DNA from: Synechococcus sp. JA-2-3B'a(2-13)
GTDB taxonomy: Bacteria > Cyanobacteriota > Cyanobacteriia > Thermostichales > Thermostichaceae
DNA: 64,000 nt
Direction of reading: 5' to 3'
Assembly (NCBI RefSeq): GCF_000013225.1
Contig: NC_007776.1
Span: 2,362,501-2,426,500 of the forward strand
Notes under the pieces: model-generated
The model's input: only the letters and a program-made list of their open reading frames with translations
Told to the model about the DNA's origin: nothing
The model's database searches: none
Shown here: positions 1 to 8,479 of the stretch, piece after piece
Position numbering within the stretch: position 1 is the first letter of the stretch
Layout: every line of letters starts with the position of its first letter
Position numbers and translations under genes: made by a program

Positions 1-1257
1 GGATCCCTGGATATGAAGCCTCTTTTCGAGGCCATTCTCAAGCATGTCCCACCTCCCATTGGGGATCCCGGCAAGCCCCTGCAGCTGCAGGTCACCACGC
101 TGGAGTATTCGGAATACCTGGGCCGGATTGTGATCGGCAAGATCCACAACGGCACCATCCGTCTGGGGGATCCATTGGCAGTGGTGAAAGAGGATGGATC
201 CATTGCCAAGGGCAAAGTAACCAAGCTGTTCGGCTTTCAGGGCCTGCAGCGCATCGAGCTGACGGAAGCCACCGCCGGCCACATTGTTGCTGTGGCGGGG
301 TTTGCCGAGGCCAACATTGGCCACACCCTCACCTCTCCCGAGAATCCCCAGGCTTTGCCGCTCATCAAAGTGGACGAGCCCACATTGCAGGTGATGATCT
401 GCGTCAACGACTCCCCCTTCGCCGGGCAAGAGGGTACTTTTGTAACTTCGCGGCAACTGCGGGAGCGCCTGATGCGGGAGTTGGAAACCAACGTGGCGCT
501 GCGGGTGGAAGAAACCGACTCGCCGGATCGCTTTTTGGTGTCGGGGCGAGGCGAGCTGCACCTGGGCATCCTGCTAGAAACCATGCGGCGGGAAGGCTAT
601 GAGTTTCAGGTGGGGCAACCGAAGGTAATTTTCCGCGAGGTCAACGGCCAGCCCTATGAGCCCTATGAGTGTTTGGTGCTGGATGTGCCGGAAGCGACGG
701 TGGGGGCCTGCATCGAGCGGCTGGGGCAACGGCGGGGAGAAATGCAGAACATGATGGTGGGATCCGATGGTCGGGCTCAGCTGGAGTTTGTCATTCCGGC
801 GCGAGGGCTGATCGGCTTTCGAGGGGAGTTTATCCGCATCACCCGCGGCGAGGGGATCATGAGCCACAGCTTTCTGGAATACCGTCCCCTGACTTCTGAG
901 ATGGAAATGCGCCGCAACGGGGTGCTGATTGCTTTTGAAGAAGGGGTGGCCACCACCTACGCCCTGAAAAACGCCGAGGATCGGGGTGTGTTTTTCATTA
1001 CCCCAGGTACCCGTGTTTACAAAGGGATGATCGTGGGCGAGCACAACCGTCCCCAGGACTTGGAGTTGAACGTCTGCAAAACCAAGCAACTGACCAACCA
1101 CCGAGCTGCGGGCGGGGAGGAGCTGGTGCACTTGCAAGCGCCGGTGGAGATGACCCTGGAGCGGGCTTTGGAATACATCGGCGAGGATGAGCTGGTGGAG
1201 ATCACGCCCCAGTCGGTGCGCCTGCGCAAGGCACAGTTAACGCCCTCTCGCCGCTAG
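1..1257 (+). CDS. typA: TypA/BipA ribosome-associated GTPase, C-terminal part (5' end outside window)
   Basis: The frame is open from the first base, so this is the 3' portion of a longer gene. The visible 414+ residues cover the translation-factor beta-barrel domain II (RIVIGKIHNG, SIAKGKVTKL), the EF-G-like domains III and V (SGRGELHLGILLETMRREGYEF) and the BipA-specific C-terminal domain (RGLIGFRGEFIRITRGEGIM, NCKTK-like KTKQLTN, ALEYIGEDELVEITP). The nucleotide-binding G domain is upstream of the window. TypA binds the ribosome under stress and supports assembly and translation at non-optimal conditions (family knowledge). The gene converges with the M48-like gene after 30 bases. Identification is firm; the true start cannot be seen. 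Confidence 0.96.
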   Translation, partial: GSLDMKPLFEAILKHVPPPIGDPGKPLQLQVTTLEYSEYLGRIVIGKIHNGTIRLGDPLAVVKEDGSIAKGKVTKLFGFQGLQRIELTEATAGHIVAVAGFAEANIGHTLTSPENPQALPLIKVDEPTLQVMICVNDSPFAGQEGTFVTSRQLRERLMRELETNVALRVEETDSPDRFLVSGRGELHLGILLETMRREGYEFQVGQPKVIFREVNGQPYEPYECLVLDVPEATVGACIERLGQRRGEMQNMMVGSDGRAQLEFVIPARGLIGFRGEFIRITRGEGIMSHSFLEYRPLTSEMEMRRNGVLIAFEEGVATTYALKNAEDRGVFFITPGTRVYKGMIVGEHNRPQDLELNVCKTKQLTNHRAAGGEELVHLQAPVEMTLERALEYIGEDELVEITPQSVRLRKAQLTPSRR

Positions 1258-1287
1258 TTTTCTCAGCCAACTGGAAGAGAGCCTGGC

Positions 1288-3441
1288 TCACCACCGCCGC
1301 AGGTAAGAGGCCAAGTTGGGGAAATAGAACGCCCCCCAAATCCCCAGCAGGATGACTCCCAAGCCGAACACAACCAGCCAAAGGCGCGGTCGGCTGTGCA
1401 GCTTATTGGATCCCACCTGGACGTAGGCCAGATCCACCCAAGCAGTATTGCCGCGGCGGAACCAGCCCACCACTTTGACGCGCCGGCCCACCAGGGCGCG
1501 GATCCGCTTCAGGCCGGAAAAGACATTGCCCACCGGCCCCAAAGGGGAAGTAAAGCGCACCGGGATCAGCCCTGTGGCCTCTTGCAGCTTCAGCTCTGCC
1601 CCCAGTTGATAGCCGGAGGGGCCCAGTCCCACCAACTCCCCCTCCAGCTCCACCCATTGTCCGCGGCGGGGATCCGCGTCGGGATCCGCCAGCAAGCTGA
1701 GCACATCCGTCGGCCTTGCCGGCAGGGATCCCCCGTACATCAATCCCGCTTTGGCCCACAAGCCCACCCCGTAGCCCACCACCGCTGCTGCCGCGATCAC
1801 CTTGGGATCGAGACGGTTTTGCAGCAGCAGGTAGAGGATCAGCCCCACCAGCCAGCCAATGAGGATCCCGACCACTTCGGCTGCGTAGATGGCCAGATCC
1901 AGCCAAAACCGGCTTTGCAGGCGGGCCACATCCAATTTGGACCCGGATCCCAGGCTCAGCTCCGGCAGGAGGCGCAGCCGCTCTCCATATCCCGCCAAGA
2001 CCTTGAAGCGGTGCCCCGGCAGCGGATGGCTGGAATTGACCTGCATCCAGCGGGCCCAAGGGTTGATTTGATCCCAAAGAAAGACTTGGCCAGCTTGGGA
2101 GGGATCCTGGAGGCGGGCGGCAGCACTGGCAGCGGCGATGGTTTTGAAGTCCAAAAAGCTGAACAGGCGGGTGCAGTGCAACAGCGAGGAAGGTCGGCGG
2201 TCGTTTTTGTGGGCCTCTTGCAGGCCAGCAGCCGATTTGAGCAGAGCAGCAATCAGCCCGTTCGGGTTGCCAGTCGCCTCTACAGCAAAATGGTCGGCAT
2301 GGTAGGTGCCCAGGCGGGAGAGGAAAAACAGCGGGTAGGAGAGCACCGTGTAGATGAGGTAGAGCAGCGGGGCCACATGCCCGATGAGATCCCGCCGTTT
2401 GCTTCCCAGTTGGCTCACCTGCTCTAGGGCCAGGTAAACCAGTTGAATCGGGGATCCCAGCAGGGTCATGACCAGGATATCTCCATTAACAATTCGCCCC
2501 AGGGCCTGGGCGTAGACGGCGGCAATCTCATCCTCAGAAAGCTGCTGCAACAGGGCTTGGGTGACCACAATGCGGCAGCCATCAGAAAAAGTGCCGTAAA
2601 CAAAGGCCAGCGGCCCAGCATCCGGGATCACCCCCAGTCGGGGCTGTTTTAGCTGGTTTTGGGCACAGATGCGCTGCAGCAGGCGCGCCGTTTCGGGGCT
2701 GTAGCGTTCGATTTCGCCAAGCCTGGCCCAACGCAACTTGTGCAGCCGTTGGTGGAGCTGATCCATCAGCCAGGGGGCAAAAAAGAGAAGGCCTACTCCA
2801 AAGTTGACCGCCAGGCTGCCGGCCACCAACCACCGCAGGCCATTGCGCAGCCAGGGCAGCAACCCCTGCAAAAACCAAAGCTGCCGCGGAAAACTCAGCC
2901 GGCCAAAATCCAGATGGCTGCCTACCAACACAAAGCTCAGCCACCAAAGGAAGACAATGCCCACCCCCAGGGATCCCCACTTGGCCCAATGCAGGGGGCC
3001 GGCCCGCTCCGGCAGGGGGATCTTCATACCCAGTTGGGCGGCCCGTTGACGGGTGGACAGGGATCCCGCTCCAGGAGACGGCTCCTCTGGGGGAGCAGAA
3101 CGCGGTTCGACAGGTTTGGCGGACGGAGCAGCCAGGGACTCTGTTGCAGTGGGCAGGCGAAGCAAGATCTTCTTGGCCCAGCCTTGCGCCTGGGGGTTGG
3201 GGTGTTGCAGCAGCTCTAGGCAGAGGGACCGTGCCTTCTCCGTCTGGCCCAACTGGTGGTAGGCCCGCACCAGGTTCATTTGGGCTTCCAGGGCTTCGCC
3301 GTCAGATGAGTCTGCCGGGATCCCTAATGCTTTGTCCTGCTGACGGGATTGGGCCAGGTAGCCTTCAAAAAGTTGGATGGCCTCTTGAAGGCGGCCCTGC
3401 CGCAGGGCTTCCTTGCCCGCCTGGACGGCATCGGGGATCAT
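1288..3441 (-). CDS. M48 (HtpX-like) family membrane protein lacking the HExxH zinc site, with N-terminal TPR region
   Basis: 717 residues. Residues 5-90 look like TPR helices (EALRQGRLQEAIQLFEGYL, NLVRAYHQLGQTEKARSL). A Pro/Ala-rich linker and paired membrane segments (about 158-175, 205-225) follow, then the M48 fold. Where M48 proteases carry HExxH this protein has QALGR (residues 312-316), so both zinc histidines and the catalytic glutamate are absent. The downstream glutamate region reads GTYHADHFAVEATGNPNG, against REYFADHFAAETTGNPNG in the intact paralogue at 27374-29755. A C-terminal membrane region and a small beta-rich domain (ELVGLGPSGYQLGAELKLQ) are shared with that paralogue. It lies 69 bases downstream of cinA on the same strand. 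I infer a pseudoprotease, perhaps regulating or pairing with the active paralogue. Confidence 0.85.
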   Translation of the reverse strand: MIPDAVQAGKEALRQGRLQEAIQLFEGYLAQSRQQDKALGIPADSSDGEALEAQMNLVRAYHQLGQTEKARSLCLELLQHPNPQAQGWAKKILLRLPTATESLAAPSAKPVEPRSAPPEEPSPGAGSLSTRQRAAQLGMKIPLPERAGPLHWAKWGSLGVGIVFLWWLSFVLVGSHLDFGRLSFPRQLWFLQGLLPWLRNGLRWLVAGSLAVNFGVGLLFFAPWLMDQLHQRLHKLRWARLGEIERYSPETARLLQRICAQNQLKQPRLGVIPDAGPLAFVYGTFSDGCRIVVTQALLQQLSEDEIAAVYAQALGRIVNGDILVMTLLGSPIQLVYLALEQVSQLGSKRRDLIGHVAPLLYLIYTVLSYPLFFLSRLGTYHADHFAVEATGNPNGLIAALLKSAAGLQEAHKNDRRPSSLLHCTRLFSFLDFKTIAAASAAARLQDPSQAGQVFLWDQINPWARWMQVNSSHPLPGHRFKVLAGYGERLRLLPELSLGSGSKLDVARLQSRFWLDLAIYAAEVVGILIGWLVGLILYLLLQNRLDPKVIAAAAVVGYGVGLWAKAGLMYGGSLPARPTDVLSLLADPDADPRRGQWVELEGELVGLGPSGYQLGAELKLQEATGLIPVRFTSPLGPVGNVFSGLKRIRALVGRRVKVVGWFRRGNTAWVDLAYVQVGSNKLHSRPRLWLVVFGLGVILLGIWGAFYFPNLASYLRRW

Positions 3442-3510
3442 CGGCTTGCTCCTTGCCTGGTAGGGTCTGCTTCTGGAGATCGGTTGGATCCATCTGCTCC
3501 CCCAGCTTAC

Positions 3511-4827
3511 TCAGGGATCCAACCCTGAGAGACCGGATCCCCCCTGAAGGGGGTGGTGGAGCAAGCGCCGCCGCAAGCGATCCAGAGCCGTTTGGGCGCT
3601 CCACCAACGCACCCCCTCTCTGCCGCGCAGGCTGCCAAACCGGTACTCGTGTACTTCCACCTTCCCTTGCGGATCCGCCAAACCCAGATACACAAGACCG
3701 ACTGGCTTGGTGGCGGTGCCTCCCTCTGGCCCGGCAATGCCGGTGATGCTCAAGGCCCAGTTGGAGCCCAGGACTTGCTTGGCCCCCAGCGCCATTTGGG
3801 CGGCCACCGCCTCGCTCACGGCCCCGTGCTGTCGCAGGGTTTCCGGATTCACCTGTAAAAGCTGCTCCTTGATGCGGTTGTCGTAGGCCACGATCCCCCC
3901 CACAAAATAGCGGGAGCTGCCCGGGATCCCGGTCACCAACTGCCCCAGCAGCCCGCCGGTGCAGGATTCTGCCACCGCCAGAGTTTGACCCCGTTGCAGC
4001 AACAGCTCCCCCACCACACCGGCCAAGGTGGCGTCATCGCTGCCGAAGTAGTCTTCTCCAGAAATCTGTAAAATCTGCTCCACCACCGGGGCGATCAAGG
4101 CTTGGGCCTCTTCACGACTGGGAGCACGTCCGGTAACCCGCAGGCGTACCTCCCCCTGGCTGGCGTAGGGAGCCACCGTAGGGTTTTCCCCCGCCAACAG
4201 GGATCCCAGCCGTTCGGCCAGCGTCGATTCGGGAATGCCCCAATAGCGCAGTACCCGGCTGTAGAACACCTCTTTTCCCCAGCCGATGGAGCGCAGATAA
4301 GGCACGGCGGTCTCCCGCCACATGTGTTGCATCTCCCGCGGCACCCCAGGGAAGGTGAGAATGTGCAGGTCGGGCCGGGGCTGCCAGATGAGGCCACAGG
4401 CGCTGCCCAGCGGGTTGGGCAACACCCTCGCTCCCCGGGGCAGAAAAGCCTGCTTGCGATTGCTCGGCGAGGGCACAAGGCCCCGCTGCCCGTACTTTTG
4501 CAGGATCTCTTCCCACACTTGGGGGTGCTCCACCATCTCCGCCCCAAAAAAGGAAGCCAGCGCCTCATGGGTGAGATCGTCCGGCGTCGGCCCCAAACCC
4601 CCGGTGATCAGAATCAAGCTGGAACGACCACAGGCCACCTCCAGCGCGTGGTGAATGCGGGCCTCGTTATCCCCCACCACCGTTTGGTAATAGTGGGGGA
4701 TCCCCAGTTGCGCCAACTCGGCTGCCAAGTACTGGGCATTGGTATTGGTGATCTCTCCCAAAAGCAATTCTGTGCCGATGCAGAGGATCTCAGCCCCTTG
4801 GGGAATAGCAGTTTGCGGTGGGATCAT
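3511..4827 (-). CDS. cinA: CinA family protein (competence/damage-inducible; nicotinamide-nucleotide amidase type)
   Basis: 438 residues from the chosen ATG (MIPPQTAIPQGAEILCIGTELLLGE). An upstream in-frame start would add 42 unrelated residues, so I reject it. The N-terminal half is a MoCF/COG1058 domain (EILCIGTELLLGEITNTNAQYLA; ITGGLGPTPDDLTHEALA). The C-terminal half is the CinA amidase domain (TLAVAESCTGGLLGQLVTGIPGSSRYFVGGIVAYDN; ALSITGIAGPEGGTATKPVGLVYLGLA). Known CinA proteins hydrolyse NMN to NaMN and/or ADP-ribose in pyridine-nucleotide recycling. The length is close to the usual 410-430. The M48-like gene follows on the same strand after 69 bases, so the two may be co-transcribed. 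Confidence 0.95.
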   Translation of the reverse strand: MIPPQTAIPQGAEILCIGTELLLGEITNTNAQYLAAELAQLGIPHYYQTVVGDNEARIHHALEVACGRSSLILITGGLGPTPDDLTHEALASFFGAEMVEHPQVWEEILQKYGQRGLVPSPSNRKQAFLPRGARVLPNPLGSACGLIWQPRPDLHILTFPGVPREMQHMWRETAVPYLRSIGWGKEVFYSRVLRYWGIPESTLAERLGSLLAGENPTVAPYASQGEVRLRVTGRAPSREEAQALIAPVVEQILQISGEDYFGSDDATLAGVVGELLLQRGQTLAVAESCTGGLLGQLVTGIPGSSRYFVGGIVAYDNRIKEQLLQVNPETLRQHGAVSEAVAAQMALGAKQVLGSNWALSITGIAGPEGGTATKPVGLVYLGLADPQGKVEVHEYRFGSLRGREGVRWWSAQTALDRLRRRLLHHPLQGGSGLSGLDP

Positions 4828-4990
4828 GCTTGGTCTCGAGCTCAGCTCAGCCGCAAGAGAAGTATACAAGCAGGGAGGTCTCGGCCTCCCTGCGCGCCCC
4901 CAGATTTTGGGCTTGCAGTTGGCCATTCCAAATGGCGGTGAGACAACCGGCAAGTTTCCATCTCCGGCGCCGGCAAAAAGATTGGGGGAC

Positions 4991-5228
4991 GAGATGTATC
5001 CGACAGCACAACAGCGACAGACGCTGCAGCAGTGGTTGGGAACAGCTCGGTTTGTTTATAACCGCACCCTAGATTTTCTGAAGTCTTTAGAAGGCGAGCG
5101 TCCACCTGGATGCAAGTAGCTACTCACCACATCTTGCCTTCTCTACCAGATCGGGCGAAGGCAGTCCCGTACCAAACCAGAAAGTGGCAGTCATTGTTTG
5201 CGTTGGCCCATTCAAGACTTGCGGGATG
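4991..5228 (+). pseudogene. tnpB (IS200/IS605 OrfB) N-terminal remnant, frameshifted
   Basis: In one frame 4991-5119 reads EMYPTAQQRQTLQQWLGTARFVYNRTLDFLKSLEGE. This matches the YPTxEQ...FVYNxxL start of TnpB proteins. The frame then hits a stop at 5117-5119. A second frame continues the family pattern (WMQVATHHILPSLPDRAKAVPYQTRKWQSLF) to a stop near 5228, so a frameshift lies near 5105-5115. The RuvC and zinc-finger regions are missing. This is a truncated, dead copy on the strand opposite to the neighbouring intact tnpB. Confidence 0.75.
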
Positions 5229-5261
5229 AGCGCCAAGGCGGCCAGGTTCTGGGTGGACAAC

Positions 5262-5318
5262 TTTGACATTTATTCTTTGACATTTTCTTTGACATTTTCT
5301 TTGACATTATTTGACATT
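5262..5318. repeat. Five direct TTTGACATT repeats
   Basis: The nonamer TTTGACATT begins at 5262, 5276, 5288, 5300 and 5310, a spacing of 14, 12, 12 and 10 bases. The sequence is AT-rich in an otherwise GC-rich window. Each copy contains TTGACA, the consensus -35 hexamer, but no matching -10 array was seen, so a promoter function is not supported. Confidence 0.8.
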
Positions 5319-5484
5319 GTTTATTGTCTTGGTTTATTGTCTTGCTGCTCAAGTTTCAGACCTCCAAGATAGCGGTCAGAAAGCAGCGCCAGCTACATGC
5401 CAAGACGGTGCGCTTGCTACTGGTGGGCGCGTAGTGCGTTCCAGGAACGGCCAGAGGCTGTGGCTGAGCAGTACGGGAAACAAG

Positions 5485-5726
5485 CATTGACATCCTCCCC
5501 GGCCTTTAGGCCGGAGATTCCTACCACGCTACGCATGGATGGCTCCTTGCGCAGTCGTCTCGGCGGGTTCCTGCTTCCGACCGCCCGTGCAGTTCGATCC
5601 ACAGGCCATCCGGGCTGACACGGGTGGTTCACCCACCCGCATCCCGACCGCAGCGTCGGCCGTGTCCTGCCCTTCGTCTCGCAACAGCTATATCCCGCGA
5701 GCAAGGATGTTGATGGCACCGACCAG
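5485..5726 (-). ncRNA. Candidate omega RNA (TnpB guide RNA) region at the 3' end of tnpB
   Basis: IS605-type TnpB nucleases use an RNA that starts inside the 3' end of tnpB and runs to the element's right end, with the guide read from the flank (established for the family). The candidate segment runs from the tnpB tail through the 5499-5514 hairpin to about 5482. The position rests on the family layout; no covariance search was made. The guide would come from below 5482. Confidence 0.35.
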
Positions 5727-6962
5727 AAAGGCCTCCGGCCCGCTGCCGCGAAAGGCCTCCGGCCCGCTGCCGCGAAAGGCCTCCGGCCCGCTGCCGCGAA
5801 AGGCCTCCGGCCCGCTGCCGCGAAAGGCCTCCGGCCCGCTGCCGCGAAAGGCCTCCGGCCCGCTGCCGCGATCGGCGTTATTCTCATAGCCGCACGCCAC
5901 GCACTCGAACCAGGCTTGGGTCTGGCGGTTGTCTGATAAAACATGGCCGCAACATGGACAGGTGCGGCTCGGGTTCTGCGGCGGCACGACAATGAGCCTG
6001 CCGCCTTTCCAGGCCAGCTTGTACTCCAGCTGGCGACGGAACTCGTACCACCCCTGGTCGAGAATGGCTTTGTTTAACGCTGACTTGGCGCGGACGTTCT
6101 TCCCAGGAGCATCTGCCGTCCCTGCCGCCAACTTGGACATATTCCGCACCCGCAAGTCCTCGATACACACGATTGCCTGGCTTTTGCTAATCGCGGTCGA
6201 GACCTTGTGCAGGAAGTCGCGGCGGGCGTTGGCCATCTGAGAATGAATACGCTGGAGGCGGGCTTTTGCCTTCTTCCAGTTGTTGCTGAACTTGACTTTG
6301 CGGGAGAGCGCTTGCTGTGCCTTGCGCAAGCGCGCCTCGTGCCGCTTGAAGCTGTTGAGGGGCGCGTAGAACGTGCCGTCCGAGAGGGTAGCCAAGCGGG
6401 CAATACCGACGTCGATGCCGACTACGCCGCCCTTCGGCTTGGGTTGCTCCACCTCGCGCTCGGTCTGGATCGACACGAACCACCTGCCAGCGTGCTTGGA
6501 TACGGTGACGCTCTTGACCTTGCCCACCACGTCGCGGCTGTTGCGATAACGCAGCCAGCCAAGTTTGGGCAGGCAGATGCGGCTGTTGGCCTGGTCCAGC
6601 TGGATTTGCTTGGGCGCGGGATAACGGAAGCTGTCGGACCGGCCTTTTTTCTTGAAGCGAGGGAAGCCGGCGCGCTGGGCGAAGAAGTGGCTGTAGGCTC
6701 GCTCCAAATCCTGGAGCGCCTGTTGCAGCGGATGCACCGGCGCATCCGCCAGCCACGCCGTATCTGCGCTGTGGCGCCACGCGGTGAGCAGCTGGCACAG
6801 GCCCGCATAGCCTAGCTTTTTCTGGCCTTGCTCGTGACGCTCCTTCTGCAACGCCAGTGCTTTGTTGTAGACGAACCGGCAGGAGCCAGCAAAGCGGCGC
6901 ATCTGCCGTTCCTGCTGGCCGTTGGGCAGCAATTCGTACTTGAAGGCTTGAAGTCGTTGCAC
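5688..6962 (-). CDS. tnpB: TnpB RNA-guided nuclease / OrfB with six in-frame octapeptide repeats
   Basis: 424 residues from a GTG start. The N-terminus is MQRLQAFKYELLPNGQQ with SCRFVYNKAL. The RuvC residues are visible: D184 in VGIDVGIARLATLSDG, E268 in IVCIEDLRVRNM, and D364 in CGYENNAD. The zinc finger is CPCC (335-338) and CVAC (354-357). Directly after D364 come six copies of RGSGPEAF, encoded by exact 24-bp tandem repeats. The usual tail LVGAINILARGI then resumes. Removing 144 bases would give the ordinary NAD-LVGAINIL motif. Without the insert the protein is of normal length, about 376 residues. All catalytic residues remain, but the insert lies beside the active site, so activity is uncertain. 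Confidence 0.93.
   Translation of the reverse strand: MQRLQAFKYELLPNGQQERQMRRFAGSCRFVYNKALALQKERHEQGQKKLGYAGLCQLLTAWRHSADTAWLADAPVHPLQQALQDLERAYSHFFAQRAGFPRFKKKGRSDSFRYPAPKQIQLDQANSRICLPKLGWLRYRNSRDVVGKVKSVTVSKHAGRWFVSIQTEREVEQPKPKGGVVGIDVGIARLATLSDGTFYAPLNSFKRHEARLRKAQQALSRKVKFSNNWKKAKARLQRIHSQMANARRDFLHKVSTAISKSQAIVCIEDLRVRNMSKLAAGTADAPGKNVRAKSALNKAILDQGWYEFRRQLEYKLAWKGGRLIVVPPQNPSRTCPCCGHVLSDNRQTQAWFECVACGYENNADRGSGPEAFRGSGPEAFRGSGPEAFRGSGPEAFRGSGPEAFRGSGPEAFLVGAINILARGI
5727..5870. repeat. 24-bp tandem repeat, six perfect units, inside tnpB
   Basis: Six identical 24-base units run from 5727 to 5870 without interruption. On the minus strand each encodes RGSGPEAF. The unit core (CTCCGGCCCGCTGCCGCGA) is a close relative of the dispersed repeat ACTCCGTCCCGCTAACGCGA found elsewhere in the window. 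There are no spacers, so this is not a CRISPR array. Confidence 0.97.
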
Positions 6963-7115
6963 CGCTCAATCGTATTCTTGGCCTATGCGTGATGACAACG
7001 ATATTCACATGGCCGGCACTGCGTTTTTAAAGGGCGTCGGCTACGGTCGGCGCTATCCTTCCCCGCCCTGAAGGACGGGGCTTGCCGCGCCTTTTGGTCA
7101 ATGGGATCCCTCTCC

Positions 7116-7520
7116 TCAGGGCACGACCAACACCGGGCAGGGGGAGAGATCGATCACGCGGTGGCTCACGGAGTTGTTCTGCCCCTCTCCAGATAGGGTG
7201 AGGCCGCGGCAGCCCATCACAATCAGGCTGATCTCCAGCTCGTCTGCCACATCACAGATGACAAAAGGTACCTTCCCCTCTCGATACTCACTCTTGACGT
7301 TGCTAAGGCCGATTTGATGCAGGCCAGACTCCGTTTGCTTAAGCAGGTTGTGGATGTTCTGCCGGGCTTGCTCGGCTCGCTCCGGGTCAAGCTCCGTATC
7401 ATCCAGCACAGAAAGCAAATACACTTGGCTCTTGTAGCGCTGTGCTATGTCCGCCACCAAGGGCAAGGCGTGGCTGGTTTCACGCGAGTTATCGATGGGA
7501 AAGAGCAGTTTGTCGAACAT
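7116..7520 (-). CDS. Universal stress protein (UspA) family
   Basis: 134 residues from the ATG giving MFDKLLFPIDNSRETSHALPLVADIA, the usual Usp opening. An upstream ATG at 7547 would add nine residues and has a GGATAGGG sequence before it, so it cannot be excluded. The single Usp fold is visible, with the Asp of the FPIDNS strand and the C-terminal strand CPVLVVP. The nucleotide-binding glycine pattern (GxxGx9G[S/T]) is only partly kept (GCRGLTLSGEGQNNSVSHRV), so ATP binding is uncertain. It lies downstream of the alpha/beta hydrolase on the same strand. Confidence 0.88.
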   Translation of the reverse strand: MFDKLLFPIDNSRETSHALPLVADIAQRYKSQVYLLSVLDDTELDPERAEQARQNIHNLLKQTESGLHQIGLSNVKSEYREGKVPFVICDVADELEISLIVMGCRGLTLSGEGQNNSVSHRVIDLSPCPVLVVP

Positions 7521-7735
7521 AGCCGAGGATTCCGCGGTCAAGCCCATTCCCTATCCAAGTTGGGGGCTTGCCCTATTCTATCAATTTTACCGGGAGCTCA
7601 ATGGCCTCATTCCACCCCTGCCCGTTTTCCTGTTGTCAGGGGCTCCACCTGGGCTGCTTCGCCCTAGCTGCAAACGGAGCTCCTCTGCTGTTTGGATGAG
7701 TAGCCATTCTATCATCCCGCGAAAGTCCAGCCGCC

Positions 7736-8479
7736 CTAAGCCATGCTGGGCTGAAGTTTACGCAATTCCTGCCAAAAATCCATTATTTTCAGATTGACCA
7801 AACTTGGAAAAGAATGATGAAAAAAGTGTCGCCCCCCAGGGCAAAACCACATTTGATCCCCTGGCTTTAGGTGGTTTCTCCACTTCTCGAGCGAAGCAGG
7901 ATCCACAATGGGGTCATCCTTGCTGGCGCAAACCAACATCGGCACCGACACTTTCTGGGCTGGAATCGCTATCACCTGAAATAGGGAGTGAGGTATGGGA
8001 GAAGTATCCAAATCTTTAGCCAGAGCATAGGAGAGTGAGCGTGCTCGCCACTGTTCTGAAGTAGGTAGAAGGCTCTGGGCTATACGCACCAAGAGTTGTT
8101 CCCGACTCCAGCAAAAGATTTTTCGCTGCACATAGAAATGGGCATGCCAAGTGGTAGCAGGCCAACCTCCCACGGCCAGCAAGGTCAGAGACTGTACCCG
8201 CTGTGGGTAACGGCAGGCAAAAAGATAAGCGGCCACCCCGCTCAAGCCGTGGCCGATAAGATGAACGGGTCGATCCCAAGCTTTGAGATATTCGTATAGC
8301 AGCGTGATTACAGTCTCCAGGCTACAAGGCTCATCCTGGGTTTGGTGGTACTCCCAGTAGGCTATCCGAAAGCATTTCCCCAGGGATCCTAATAAAGGCT
8401 GATCAAAGAGCTTGAGACTGGGAGAAATGCCCAGATACAGGGCCTCAAAAGCGAGCGCAGAAGCGGAGCTTAAACTCAT
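7736..8479 (-). CDS. Alpha/beta hydrolase, isiC-like position
   Basis: 247 residues from MSLSSASALAFEALYLGIS; an upstream ATG at 8527 would add 16 weak residues. The fold is supported by the nucleophile elbow GHGLSG, the acid strand VCASKDDPIVDP and a C-terminal histidine in PGGRHFFHH. Substrate is unknown. It lies downstream of the isi cluster on the same strand, separated by about 237 bases that include a hairpin. In several cyanobacteria an isiA-isiB operon ends with isiC, an alpha/beta hydrolase, so this is plausibly the isiC equivalent. That link rests on position and fold only. Confidence 0.8.
   Translation of the reverse strand: MSLSSASALAFEALYLGISPSLKLFDQPLLGSLGKCFRIAYWEYHQTQDEPCSLETVITLLYEYLKAWDRPVHLIGHGLSGVAAYLFACRYPQRVQSLTLLAVGGWPATTWHAHFYVQRKIFCWSREQLLVRIAQSLLPTSEQWRARSLSYALAKDLDTSPIPHSLFQVIAIPAQKVSVPMLVCASKDDPIVDPASLEKWRNHLKPGDQMWFCPGGRHFFHHSFPSLVNLKIMDFWQELRKLQPSMA

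Larger units (their letters stand above)
4828..5481. other. Gene-poor interval with a decayed tnpB fragment and a TTTGACATT repeat cluster
   Basis: No intact gene is visible. The interval holds a degenerate tnpB N-terminus (4991-5228, plus strand), a cluster of TTTGACATT repeats (5262-5318) and a remnant open frame reading KIAVRKQRQLHAKTVRLLLVGA near 5367-5434. It separates the cinA start from the right end of the next insertion element and looks like a mobile-element landing area. Confidence 0.7.
5482..7100 (-). mobile_element. IS1341-like (tnpB-only) IS200/IS605-family element
   Basis: One intact tnpB lies between end-like hairpins. At the gene's 3' side, CCGGCC-TTTA-GGCCGG (5499-5514) stands in the typical GACATCCTCCCC right-end context. 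At the 5' side is a CCCCGCCCTGAAGGACGGGG hairpin (7061-7080). No tnpA is present, so transposition would need a transposase in trans. The exact ends are estimates. The left-side hairpin also resembles right ends of related elements, so nested or tandem remnants are possible. Confidence 0.6.

Noticed and set aside
574-1137. 187-codon minus-strand frame inside typA
   Set aside because: It is the antisense shadow of a clearly conserved gene.
5727-5870. Possible CRISPR array (six regularly repeated units)
   Set aside because: The units are contiguous with no spacers and are translated in frame within tnpB.
7061-7080. Rho-independent terminator of the Usp gene
   Set aside because: The hairpin is about 36 bases past the Usp stop on the minus strand, but it has the look of an IS605-type end and no T-run.
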